Assembly: GCA_965203605.1 (NCBI GenBank)
Contig: OZ241902.1
Location: 3,348,001 to 3,412,000 of the forward strand
DNA from: JAPOUP01 sp965203605
Lineage (GTDB): Bacteria > Pseudomonadota > Alphaproteobacteria > Rhodobacterales > Rhodobacteraceae
Direction: 5' to 3'
Length of the DNA: 64,000 nucleotides
Made by a program: the position numbers and the translations under genes. How positions within the stretch are numbered: position 1 is the first letter of the stretch; every line of letters begins with the position of its first letter. Under the pieces are notes generated by a model. That model searched no databases, was not told the DNA's origin, and was given only the letters and a program-made list of their open reading frames with translations. Below are positions 1 through 8,598 of this stretch, one piece after another.

Positions 1-1
1 C

Positions 2-1111
2 GTCTTCACATCATATGATGGGTTGCGTGTGGAGGGAAATGGGGAATTGAAATTTCTGACTTTTGCCCATGAATTGCTGGAGATGCGATCTGATTCCATT
101 CTTGATGCGCTTTCTCCTGCTACATCGAGAAGGAATGCCTTGTTTCTTCAAGTGATCGATGCGCATAATACGACACTTTGGATAGTCGGGTTGGTGAGGA
201 AGATATCGGACTTACACAATCGACCTGGAATCATCGGCGCCTGCATCTGCGTTTCCAAAGTTGACCGGAAATTTGCGTTGCAAGATTGCAATTACATTGA
301 CAAAGTGCTGCTTCCAAAAATCGAATCCACAATGTCCTGTCACAGTACAGGAAGCCCTCCTTCTGAAAGGTTGAACTTACTTACAGGAGTGCCGCAACAT
401 GAGTTCTTAATCGATTACAAATTTAAACCTCGTACCGAACTCTTACATCGCGTCCTAGACGATCAAGTTAGCGGGAGTGATGTAATCAATGCGGGATTCG
501 ATCTTATCGAGGTGTCTGAGTCTATTGGACGGGTTCTAGTATTGCCTGATGCAAATCGGGGTACAAGGCCAGCAGATCAAAATTTTATTGATATGGTCCG
601 TAATGAGAAAGCCAAACTGGAGTGCATCACGGCTGCGAAGCAAACCTGGCAGCCTAACCATAGAACCGATCTTCAGATTGAGCAATTGCGGGACTTGCGA
701 ACAGAATTGTCTGATCAATCAAATATTACTGATGATATCTTCAAGCGGCTTGATGATTTTGAAAGACGGCTAAGCGTGCTAGAGGAGCCAGTGATCACGT
801 CCGAAGACTCGACTTTCACCGGCAAAGGCAATAAAGCCAAAACGTGGAATGTGGTAGAGATAGGGATCTGTGCCGTGCTGGCAATTACCGTCATAATCCT
901 AATGTCGATGGCGTATCACCTTGCAACAACAGGAAAAGAGACTAATCGTAAGAATTTGCAATCTGACATAGAGACGCCTATCGAGAGTGACTTGTCACAA
1001 CCACAGGTAGCTCCCTCTCACTCGCCGCCTGAACAGCCCGAATCTGCAATAGATTGCGGTAATCCTCGTAACGTTCCAGAAGAGGCGTTTTGCAATGAGC
1101 TCGAGAAATAG
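2..1111 (+). CDS. Unknown membrane-anchored protein, 5' end outside the window
   Basis: The reading frame is open to the window edge, so the TTG at 23 is probably internal and the gene begins upstream. The visible part is about 370 residues. The N-terminal 200 are a mixed alpha/beta region I do not recognise. Next comes a charged helical stretch with coiled-coil character (LQIEQLRDLRTELSDQ to DDFERRLSVLEE). One clear transmembrane helix follows (VEIGICAVLAITVIILMSMA, around residues 285-305), then a Pro/Ser-rich tail with two cysteines (AIDCGNPRN, EAFCNELEK). The order suggests a cytoplasmic N-domain, coiled coil, membrane anchor and short extracytoplasmic tail, which is inference. Its base composition is lower in GC than the downstream IS DNA. 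No function is assigned. Confidence 0.6.
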   Translation, partial: VFTSYDGLRVEGNGELKFLTFAHELLEMRSDSILDALSPATSRRNALFLQVIDAHNTTLWIVGLVRKISDLHNRPGIIGACICVSKVDRKFALQDCNYIDKVLLPKIESTMSCHSTGSPPSERLNLLTGVPQHEFLIDYKFKPRTELLHRVLDDQVSGSDVINAGFDLIEVSESIGRVLVLPDANRGTRPADQNFIDMVRNEKAKLECITAAKQTWQPNHRTDLQIEQLRDLRTELSDQSNITDDIFKRLDDFERRLSVLEEPVITSEDSTFTGKGNKAKTWNVVEIGICAVLAITVIILMSMAYHLATTGKETNRKNLQSDIETPIESDLSQPQVAPSHSPPEQPESAIDCGNPRNVPEEAFCNELEK

Positions 1112-1510
1112 CAGGCCAATCAATCGCGTGAGCCGTCTGGAATTATGCCATCGCTCCAAGTGCGTTTTCCGACCGACAGAAGGGACGCCTGGGCGATCTG
1201 CAATTGTGTCACCACAGTGCCGGGCATCCGATTTCTGCCGACCGGGGCAGACCGTCGGTTTCCGGACGAGATTACGGGGAGATACTGCGAAAAGTGACCG
1301 ACAGCCTTGCCACCCCTTAGCAATTCCCACCAGGAATTCTCTTCTTTCATTATCAGTCTGTTGCGCGGGCGTCGCGAATTCTGTTTCGTGGATTTTTCAC
1401 GCTAGTGGTTGATCAAAGACAGATGCCTGCATTTTTCCGTCAAGTCTGCCACTGCCCTGCCGTCGCCTTCGGGCGGCTCCACAGCAACCATAATCTAGGC
1501 AGGCAAAGCA
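1112..1510. other. Gene-free stretch containing a solo IS end
   Basis: No gene is supported here. Positions 1319-1403 closely match 5974-6056, the left end of the DDE element at 5973-7600. This is a stray left end of the same IS without its transposase, cut off at about 1404. The rest holds nothing I recognise. Confidence 0.6.
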
Positions 1511-2435
1511 ATGGGCAGGAAACCGACAGGACAGGAAAGCAGGCTCCCGGACGGCGACCGCAGGCGCCTGGAGGGGATCGCGAAGGACCCGCGGAGCATC
1601 CAGAAGCACGTCTGGCGCGTCCGGATCATACCCGGACCGGTTCGGGCCGCAGCACCGCCGAGACCATCCGGCGGACCGGGATGTCGCGGCCGACCGTGGA
1701 GCGCTGGTGGGACCGCTTCCTGGAGTGCGGCGTCGACGGGCTGCCGCCGGACGCGACCCGCCCGCCGGGGCTGGAGCCGACCCCGGAGGAAAAGGTGAGG
1801 GCCGTGACCGGCCTGGCGGTCCCGCCGCCGCCGCACGCCAGCCACCGGCCGCTCGGGGCGCTGGCCGAAAGGCTGGAGCTGACCGCCCCGGACGTCCACA
1901 GCATCCTGAGGCGCAACGGGCCCGTGCCGCACCAGGTGAAAACCTCCAGGGTCCCGCGCGATCCGAGGTCCGGGATGAGGGTCCGCGACGTCGTGGGCCT
2001 GTATGCCGACCCGCCGGACCACGCGGTGGTCCTCCCGGTCGACGAAAAGACGCGGATTCAGGCATCTGGGCGGAGGCGGAGGCCCCTCCCGATGAAGCCG
2101 GGCATGCGGAGACCGGGACGCGCGACCACCGGCGGAACGGCACGACCTGCCTGCTCGCGGCCCCCGCCGTCGCCACCGGAAAGGTGGTCGGCCGGATGAC
2201 CGAACGGCACCGCCCGGCGGAGTTCACGGCATTCCCCGGCCAGGTCGCCGAGGGGATCGAACCGGGCACCCCGGTGCACGTCATCCCCGGCAACGTGTCC
2301 TCCCACAGATCCGCCGAGGTCCACGAATGGCTCAGGGACCGTCCCGACTGGAAGTTCCATTTCACGCCGACATCGGCGTCGTGGACGGACGCCGGCGGGG
2401 GCTTCTTCCCGAAACTGACGAGGCAGCGGCTCCTG
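1511..2435 (+). pseudogene. IS630-family transposase, N-terminal and catalytic part, frameshifted
   Basis: Three reading frames add up to an IS630 transposase. It starts as MGRKPTGQESRLPDGDRR, shifts near 1622 into a segment with a helix-turn-helix (GMSRPTVERWWDRFLECGV) and the first catalytic Asp (VLPVDEKTRIQA). It shifts again near 2090 into HFTPTSASW. The usual second catalytic motif (LDNYAAH type) reads VIPGNVSSH, losing the Asp. The usual NAVEGFF motif reads TDAGGGFF, losing the Glu. The gene is therefore dead twice over. The frame breaks at RQRLL, where an IS110 copy and a 100-bp segment interrupt it; the last 60 codons resume at 4281. Confidence 0.85.
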
Positions 2436-2535
2436 GGTAAAACATCCCTAAGCCATTGATTTCAAGCCATTCCCAAAGTTCGGGAATCGGGCTTTACTCT
2501 CAACGACAGCGCCGCCGCCGCACGGGGGTTTGGGC
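2436..2535. other. Unassigned 100-bp segment between IS630 and IS110
   Basis: This stretch lies between the break in the IS630 gene and the point where the three IS110 copies become alike (CTCTTATGRGACC). It is absent from the corresponding junctions of the other two IS110 copies. It contains a short inverted repeat, ATTCCC with GGGAAT around 2469-2488. Origin unknown; it may be the remains of a further insertion. Confidence 0.4.
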
Positions 2536-4282
2536 TCTTATGAGACCCACCAGGTCAAGCCCTTTCCCCATAATTCCTTTTCATGGCCTCACATCGGCGT
2601 CCCGCCCTCCTTGGGAGGCGGCTTCCGTGCCACCGGGGACCGTCCAGGCCGAACGTCGCGGTTCACTGGTGCGCCCGACGACGCGTCCATACTCCTGTCC
2701 GGTTCGGTTGACCGACATCCGACGGCCCCGTGACCATCAGTCCCGATTCGGGCGGCGCCACGTTCCGGGGGGCGGGACCCATCCGAGGGACGATGCCGCG
2801 TCCTGCGGCGGACCAGGCCGCTGCACGGTCACACGCCCTGCCCGGGTTCCCCGGAGGCCCCGTCGGGCCGCCCGGGTGTTCCGTTGTTCCGTTTTCCGTT
2901 GCCCTCCCGCTCCCGTGCCTGCGACAGGACGGCGCCCTCGGGCACCAGGCCGGTGGTGGCGAACCTCCACAGCGCCACCAGCAGCCTGCGGGCCAGCGCC
3001 ACGATCCCCCGTCGGCGCGAACGGCCGTCGCGGGCGCTCACGTAATCCCGGAACCACGCCATGAGGGCGCTGTCGGGCTGGTGCCTGAGCCAGACCATCC
3101 GCACCAGGTGCTTTCGCAGCATCGCGCTGCCCGCCTTGCCGATCCCCTAGTCGTTGTCGACGCCCCCGCCCGCGAAGGGCACCGGCGCCAGCCCCGCGAG
3201 GCTGGCCAGCTGCCGCCGGTTGCGGAACTCCCGGTGGAAGGGCCCGCCGCCCAGCATCAGTGCGTCGTTCGCGCCGATCCCGCGCAGCCGGCCCGGGGCC
3301 GCCCGCGGCCCGTTGGCGGCAGTGCGGGACCCCTCCTTCCCGGCGGCCCTTTCCGGGTCGGGCGCCTCCTTCCGGTGCGCCGGGGCGGTGGGAGGCCCCC
3401 CAGCCTCCACCGCCGCCCCGGCGGCATCCGCGCGGAGGCCGTCGAGGGCCCGGGCCGACGCCCCGGCCACCTTCATCTCCGCGCGCCCCAGCTCCAGCTG
3501 GCGGGGGATGCCCCCCGTCCCGGCCAGCAGCTCCGGCGGCAGCGGCTCCCCGTAGCCGGTCTCCATCCCGCCGGGCCGCTCCGGGAACCCCGGCCGCGTC
3601 GGATTCGCGCCGGACAGTCCGTGCAGCCCCGTCAGCCCGTCGACGGCGTCCGGGAGGCGGCGGCGCTCCTGAACCAGACGCTCCCGCCGTGGCGGCAGCC
3701 GCCTGCCGTCCTCCTCCGCGACCGTAGGGACACGCACCCGGGACATCGCGTCCCGGTCGCCGCCGTCCCACGCCCTGGGAGCGCGGACCATGCGGCGGGC
3801 GTCCACCCGGTCCGTCCTCGCCTTCCTCTTCCCGCCCACCACCTCCAGGCTCGCCGGGTGGCGGACCACAACCTCGAGGTCCCCGCCCTCCAGCCGCCGG
3901 GCCACCGGAAGCCCTGGTGGCCCGCCTCGTACACCAGCATCACCCGGACATCGCCGCCGGCCGCGGCGGCCCTCTCCCGTGCCCGCCCGGGTTTCCCCAG
4001 AAGTCCATCAACGTCCTGAGGCGCCAGCCTGTGCATGCCGGCCTTCGACGTGTCGGACGGATCGCCCACCGCCAGCACCCAACTCCTGCCGCTCACCTGC
4101 AGAGCCGCGTGGACCGTGCTGGCGTTCCCCTCGAAGGGGGTTTTCGAACCAGTCATCCTTCTCTCCTTTCACAGGGCGGGGATCGCCGTCCGTCGGCTCC
4201 CCGCCACTACATGTTGATCCATCGTCATTCCCCTGCACCGAATCACCCGCGAAGGCAAACGGCGGCCCGTCCCATGGCATCT
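2536..4282 (-). mobile_element. IS110-family element, copy 1, inserted in IS630
   Basis: The element runs from the conserved CTCTTATGAGACC end to the conserved CCATGGCATCT end, both shared with copies at 44109-48288 and 49027-50606. Removing it, with the 100 bp at 2436-2535, rejoins the IS630 frame as R-L-L-K-G-A-V-F. A CT dinucleotide lies at the insertion point, consistent with the short core used by IS110 recombinases. No inverted repeats are seen, as expected for the family. The roughly 290 bp downstream of the transposase and 125 bp upstream are non-coding and conserved among copies. Confidence 0.8.
2829..4156 (-). pseudogene. IS110-family transposase, multiply frameshifted
   Basis: Read on the minus strand from 4156, the protein begins MTGSKTPFEGN and carries the RuvC-like N-domain (VRVMLVYEAGHQGF). 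It shifts frame at about 3897 into VARRLEGGDLEVVVRHPASL and the TDRVDARRMVRA motif typical of the family. It continues through the helical linker to the C-domain (RLRGIGANDALMLGGGPFHR, ASLAGLAPVPF), ends in a stop near 3147, and resumes at 3122 as MLRKHLVRMVW. At least two frameshifts make it non-functional. The first lies at exactly the same place in the other two copies. Confidence 0.85.
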
Positions 4283-4466
4283 GAAGGGCGCGGTCTTCGA
4301 CCCGCCTGCCGGATGCGTCTCCGCGGTGGAGGGATACATCGGGCACCACAACGCGAACGACGCCCGGCCCTTCCGCTGGAGCCGGAGTCCGGAGGATCCC
4401 GTGGCGTCGTGCAGACGGGGCCACCGCAGGATCGGGGAGATGGCGGAGGCTGAAAGTCCGGCATGA
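4281..4466 (+). pseudogene. IS630-family transposase, C-terminal fragment
   Basis: Directly after the IS110 end the frame reads LKGAVFDPPAGCVSAVEGYI and then GHHNANDARPFRWSRSPEDP and RRGHRRIGEMAEAESPA before a stop. This matches the C-terminal part of IS630 transposases, with a helix of AxNxFIAxHN type, PFxW, and a terminal RGHQxL region. It continues the gene interrupted at 2435, so both parts are one IS630 copy disrupted by IS110. Confidence 0.8.
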
Positions 4467-4616
4467 AATATCGAATGATCTGAGCTTCTTGCAGAACTCC
4501 CCGATCAAGCGGTTTTTTTCGGAAACGGGCGTTTTTCTGATGGCTGGTATGGATATGGAGCCATCCCTCTGGTATGAAGCGGGTGTTGGATCCACAACAT
4601 GCAGGGAGACGGCTCC

Positions 4617-5757
4617 ATGTCCCTGCGATCATCCATACCGGATGCCTGGCGGCGGTTCCAGGGGGAACTTCCGCCCTCCCTCGCCGGGGAGGTCGGCCCG
4701 CTGGGCGTGAGGCACACCAAATCCGTCGCCGTCCTGGACCTGGTGGAGGGCGGGAGGCACGTGCACTACAGCCACCGGGGCGTCGGCAACCCGCCCGCCG
4801 ACCGCAGGGCGCTGGCTCGGGCCTTCGTCGCGAAGGCGGTGTGGGACATGCCGACCACGGTGGTGCCGGTCGACCGGCTGCTGTACGACCCGACGCTGCG
4901 GCGGCCGGTCGGCTGGTCCCGCGTGTCGGAGGTTCCCAGTGAACCGGCGTTCTCCCGCGCCCTCCCCTGGTTCGCGGAGACCCGTCTGCCGGAGCGGATG
5001 CACGGGGCGCCGGGCCGCGCCGCGTATGCCGGCTCGGTCGTCGGCCACATATCGCGGGACCCGCCGGCGATCGTCGGGCGGGAGAGACCGGCGCCGAAGC
5101 CGAAGCCGGAGGAAAAACCGAAGCGAAAGCGCGGACGCCCGAAGAAGGGGGAGGAGAGGCCGAAGGAGCGGACCCGGCTGGAGCGGCGGCCGCCGGACGG
5201 GATGACCGCCACGGAGATGGCCGACGGGCTGCCGAAAGCCTGCGACACCGGGACGAAACGCAACGCCAAGGGGTACAAAGAGAGCTGGAGGGGGTATAGA
5301 CCGCATATCGACGCGGCCGATGGGGACGTCCCCATCAGCTGCATCCTGACCTCCGCTTCGCCGCGCGACAGCCAGGCCGCGATCCCGCTGCCGGGGATGA
5401 CGGCGCTGCGGGTGGACCACTGCCACCAGCTCATGGACGCGGCCACGGTTCGCTGGAGATCGGGTTCCACGCCTACCTGACGGGGCGCGTGGCGATCACC
5501 GACACCAACCCGCGCCGCGACGCGGCGCTGAAGGAGCGCCTCGGGAAAGAGGCTCTGGCGCAGCGGAAAGCGGGCCACATCCGCCACGACCGCGTCCGCC
5601 ACCGGCAGCGCTCCAGCGGCGGGCGCGTGAACTCCGCCCCAGGGACTCCTGTGGCGCCCGGCACGTCCGTGTCCGTGGGCACGCCAGGGTGGCCTGCCAC
5701 CTTTTCCTCCGCGTGCTGGCCCTGACGGTGCAGCAGCTGATGCGGCTCACCATCTGA
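4617..5757 (+). pseudogene. DDE transposase (DUF772 type), degraded copy
   Basis: This is the same protein as the intact 380-residue transposase at 25797-26939. It keeps the DUF772-like N-domain, the lysine/arginine-rich linker (KPKRKRGRPKKGEE) and the DTGTKRNAKGY motif. The first catalytic segment reads ISRDPPAIVG instead of ISRDSTAIVG. A one-base deletion near 5448 converts DAAYDSLEIG into DAATVRWRSG and a stop, and a further shift destroys the ERVNSALKD segment that carries the catalytic Glu. Non-functional. Confidence 0.85.
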
Positions 5758-5972
5758 CACCGCCGGTTCCGGCAGCTCCGCCCGCCGCGGACGCCGCCCC
5801 GGAGGAAACGGCGCGGACAGCCATGCGCGGACGGCGCCCGACGGGCCACGGACTGCGGCATTCCGCCACACCTCAGCCGGCGGAAACGCCCCGGGCACCC
5901 GCCGGATCCGGTGTCACGACCCTGGCGGAACCGAAAGGCTTGCCGCGGCCGACCGAACCACGATAATTGTGC

Positions 5973-7600
5973 CAGCAATTCCCGCCAGAAATTCTTTTCT
6001 TTCATTATCAGTCTGTTGCGCGGGCATCGCGAATTTTTTTTCGTGGACTTTCCGCGCCGGATCGGCCATCCTGCGGACAGACAGGCAAAAGCCGGGCAGG
6101 AAAATGTCCAGGGATTCCCTGCGAAAGCATCTGTCGATGCCCGGCATGCTGCGGGCGGTCCGCGCATGCCTCGACCGCATCGCCGACCCGGTCGACACGC
6201 GTGGCATCAGCCTTTCCGACTGCCTGATGTCGGGCCTCGCGGTGTTCTCCCTCAGGATGCCGTCGCTGCTGCAGTTCGACCGGCAGGTCCGTGGCGGCGG
6301 TGATCCGGTGATGGCGCGGAACCTCCGCCCGCTCTTCGGCGTGGGGCGGGCGCCGTCGGACACATGGATGCGCCAGCGGCTGGAGGAGGTCGACCCCCGG
6401 GACCTCCGCCGCCGCTTCACGGGTATCCACGCGGCGCTGCGGCGCGGAAAGGTGCCGGGGGGTGGACGGTGTCCGGCGGCCATCCGCTGGTCTCCGTCGA
6501 CGGCACCGGGTACCATTCCTCCCACAGTGTCAGCTGCCGCAACCGCTGCGTGAAGGAGCACCGCGACGGGACGGGGACATACCATCACCAGGCTCTCGGG
6601 GCCCCGGTCGTCCATCCCGACATCGGGGAGGTGCCGCCGCTGGCGCCGGAGCCGATCCGCAGGGAGGACGGCCCGGGGAGGAACGACTGCGGGCGGAACG
6701 CGGCGAAACGGCTCATCGGGGACCTCCGCCGGGAGCACCCGCACATGAAGGCGGTCATCGCCGGGTACGGGCTGGCGTCCAACGGGCCGCACAGCAGGCT
6801 GTTGAAGGAAAAGGATCCTCCCTTCATACTCGGCGCGAAGCCCGGCGACCACGAACTGCTGTCGGCTGGTTCGAGGCCAGCGAAACCGGACAGACATGGG
6901 AGAGGCGCGACAGGAAGGCCGGCACCGTCCAGCGGTCCGGGTGGGACCACGGGCTGCCGCCCACCGACGCGAACCTCCACCTGAAAGCCAGCATGCCCGT
7001 ATACGAGGAGACCGACACGAAAGGGGGAATGCAGAGGTTCCCGTGGGTCACCGACCTCCCGCCTGGACGGGACACGGTGATGTCCGTCATGCGGTTCGGC
7101 CGCCGCAGGTGGGCCACCGGGAACGGGACGTTCCAGACACCGAGGCAAGGGATCCGTCCAGGTCCGGGAACGGTTTCGGCCATGGCCACAGCCATCTGGC
7201 GGACGTCCTCCCGACGCTCGCCATGCCCGCGTTCCTGATCGACCAGGTGCAGCAGCACTGCTGCCCGCTGTTCGGCAGGGCGCGGCGGCACCAGGGACGC
7301 AACCTATACCTGTGGAACAGGCTGCGGGAACCGGGCAGGACATTCGCGTTCCCCGACTGGCGCACACCCTGCCGGGCCATCGCCGGGCAGCCCGGCAGGG
7401 AGGATTACGTCGGCCTGATCCGCGCCGGTCGGTGGCCGCCCCGACCACGCCCGAACCACCCTGATCCCGCCCTTCGCCGAAACCTTTTCAGACCGGACAG
7501 CCGCCCGGCCATTGGCCATGCGCATCCGGAACGCCCGGCCGACGCGATGCCGCCGAACCGGCCGTCAGCGGGCCAGCGGATCGACTAGCGGGAACTGCTG
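5973..7600 (+). mobile_element. DDE-transposase IS with 9-bp target duplication
   Basis: The ends are imperfect inverted repeats CAGCAATTCCCGCCAG (5973) and the complement of CTAGCGGGAACTGCTG (ending 7600). The element is flanked by a perfect 9-bp direct repeat TAATTGTGC at 5964-5972 and 7601-7609, so it inserted inside the right terminal repeat of the DUF772-type IS. A solo copy of its left end lies at 1319-1403. A 9-bp duplication is typical of Tn5-like and ISAs1-like DDE elements. I do not assign a family with certainty. Confidence 0.85.
6104..7420 (+). pseudogene. DDE transposase, frameshifted
   Basis: The start is ATG 6104 with GCAGGA just upstream. The first frame gives MSRDSLRKHLSMPGMLRAVR, then a region with LSDCLMSGLAVFSLRMPSLL. 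A shift near 6460 leads to the first catalytic segment SVDGTGYHSSHSVSC with CVKEHRDGTGTYHHQ, then RNDCGRNAAKRLIGDLRREH and a second segment ending FILGAKPGDHELL. Further shifts follow, and the C-terminal part appears as CCPLFGRARRHQGRNLYLWN. The motif set is that of a widespread IS4-like DDE transposase group. At least three frames are needed, so it is inactive. Confidence 0.8.
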
Positions 7601-7643
7601 TAATTGTGCAAGAGGCTCTTTGGATTATTTTGGTATTATGCTA

Positions 7644-8513
7644 GGGCCTGTTGACAATTGGGTTGCGATTCGGCGCGTCCCCTGTTATCCAGCCGCGATG
7701 CACGCCGGAACGGCGGCACAGGCAAGAGAGCAGGTGACATGATGAATGCGGACAGGACGGTGCTGACCGACGCCATGTGGGCGCGGACCGGGCCCATGCT
7801 GCCCGGCAGGGCGACCGATCCCGGCGCCACCGCGGCGGACAACCGGCGGTTCGTGGAGGCGGTGCTCTGGCGATTCCGCACGGGGTCGCCGTGGCGCGAC
7901 CTTCCGGAGCGCTTCGGCAACTGGAACAATGTGTTCAAGCGGTTCCGCCGCTGGGCGCTGTCCGGGGTTTTCGAGCGTGTTTTCAGCGCTTTGTCGGAGG
8001 AGTTCGACCTCGAATGGGTGTTCGTCGACGGCACGGTCGTGCAGGCGCACCAGAAGGCGGCGGGCGCAAAAGGGGGACCTGCCGCCAGGGGATCGGCCGC
8101 TCCCGGGGCGGCCTGACGAGCAAGATCGTGGCGGTCGTGGACGCGCTCGGATACCTGGTCCGCTTCGTGATCCTTCCCGGCCAGGCCCACGACCTCGCGG
8201 GGGTGCCGGCGCTGCCTGGGGATCTCCCGTTCGGGGCCTTCGTCGGGGACAGGGCGTTCGACGCGGACTGGCTGCCCGGGGATGTGGAGAGACGCGGCGC
8301 GGTGCCGGTGATCCCGTCGAGGCGGAACCGGACGGAACCCCGGGAGCATGACCGGGAGATGTACGGGTGGCGGCACCAGGTCGAGAATTTCTTCGCCAAA
8401 ATCAAGGAGTTCCGGGCGGTGGCGACGAGGTACGACAAGACGGACGCGAGCTTCGCGGCGGGGATCCATCTCGTCGCCGGCGTGGTGGCGGCAACATGAT
8501 TGTCAACAGGCCC
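7644..8513 (+). mobile_element. IS5-family (IS427 group) element, apparently intact
   Basis: Perfect terminal inverted repeats GGGCCTGTTGACAAT lie at 7644-7658 and 8499-8513. They are bounded by TA on both sides (7642-7643 and 8514-8515), the usual 2-bp duplication for this group; the repeat reads as 18 bp if the flanking CTA is counted. The element is 870 bp long, within the family range. It sits 80 bp upstream of a transporter gene and may separate that gene from its original promoter. Confidence 0.9.
7742..8499 (+). CDS. IS5/IS427-type transposase OrfA-OrfB, joined by -1 frameshift
   Basis: OrfA (7742-8116) carries the IS5 N-domain (NRRFVEAVLWRFRTGSPWRD) and the first catalytic Asp in WVFVDGTVVQAH. 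OrfB, in the -1 frame, carries GGLTSKIVAVVDALG, the second Asp in VGDRAFDADW and the Glu in WRHQVENFFAKIKEF. The frames overlap at an A4G5 run near 8069-8077, as expected for the programmed -1 frameshift used by IS427-group elements, so this is probably not a mutation. All three catalytic residues are present and the terminal repeats are perfect, so the element may still be active. An alternative start one codon upstream (7739) exists. Confidence 0.85.
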
Positions 8514-8598
8514 TAGCCTGCCATGAACGAATCCATCACGGCCGGTTCTGCAGTCGCTTCACCCTGCACCGAAGTCATGGCCGGAAAGGTAAGTGAAA

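Larger units (their letters stand above)
4482..7618 (+). mobile_element. DUF772-type IS, copy 1, interrupted in its right inverted repeat
   Basis: The left end is GAGCTTCTTGCAGAACTCC at 4482. The last nine bases of the right repeat (AAGAGGCTC, ending at 7618) are separated from the rest by the 1.63-kb element at 5973-7600. Without that insertion the copy would be about 1.5 kb, like the intact copy at 25661-27163, with which it aligns along its length. The flanking 4-mers (ATCT and TTTG) do not match, so the original target duplication is lost or the copy has recombined. Confidence 0.85.

Noticed and set aside
2730..4019. 429-residue plus-strand frame in the IS110 copy
   Set aside because: Pro/Arg/Ala-rich shadow of the minus-strand transposase.
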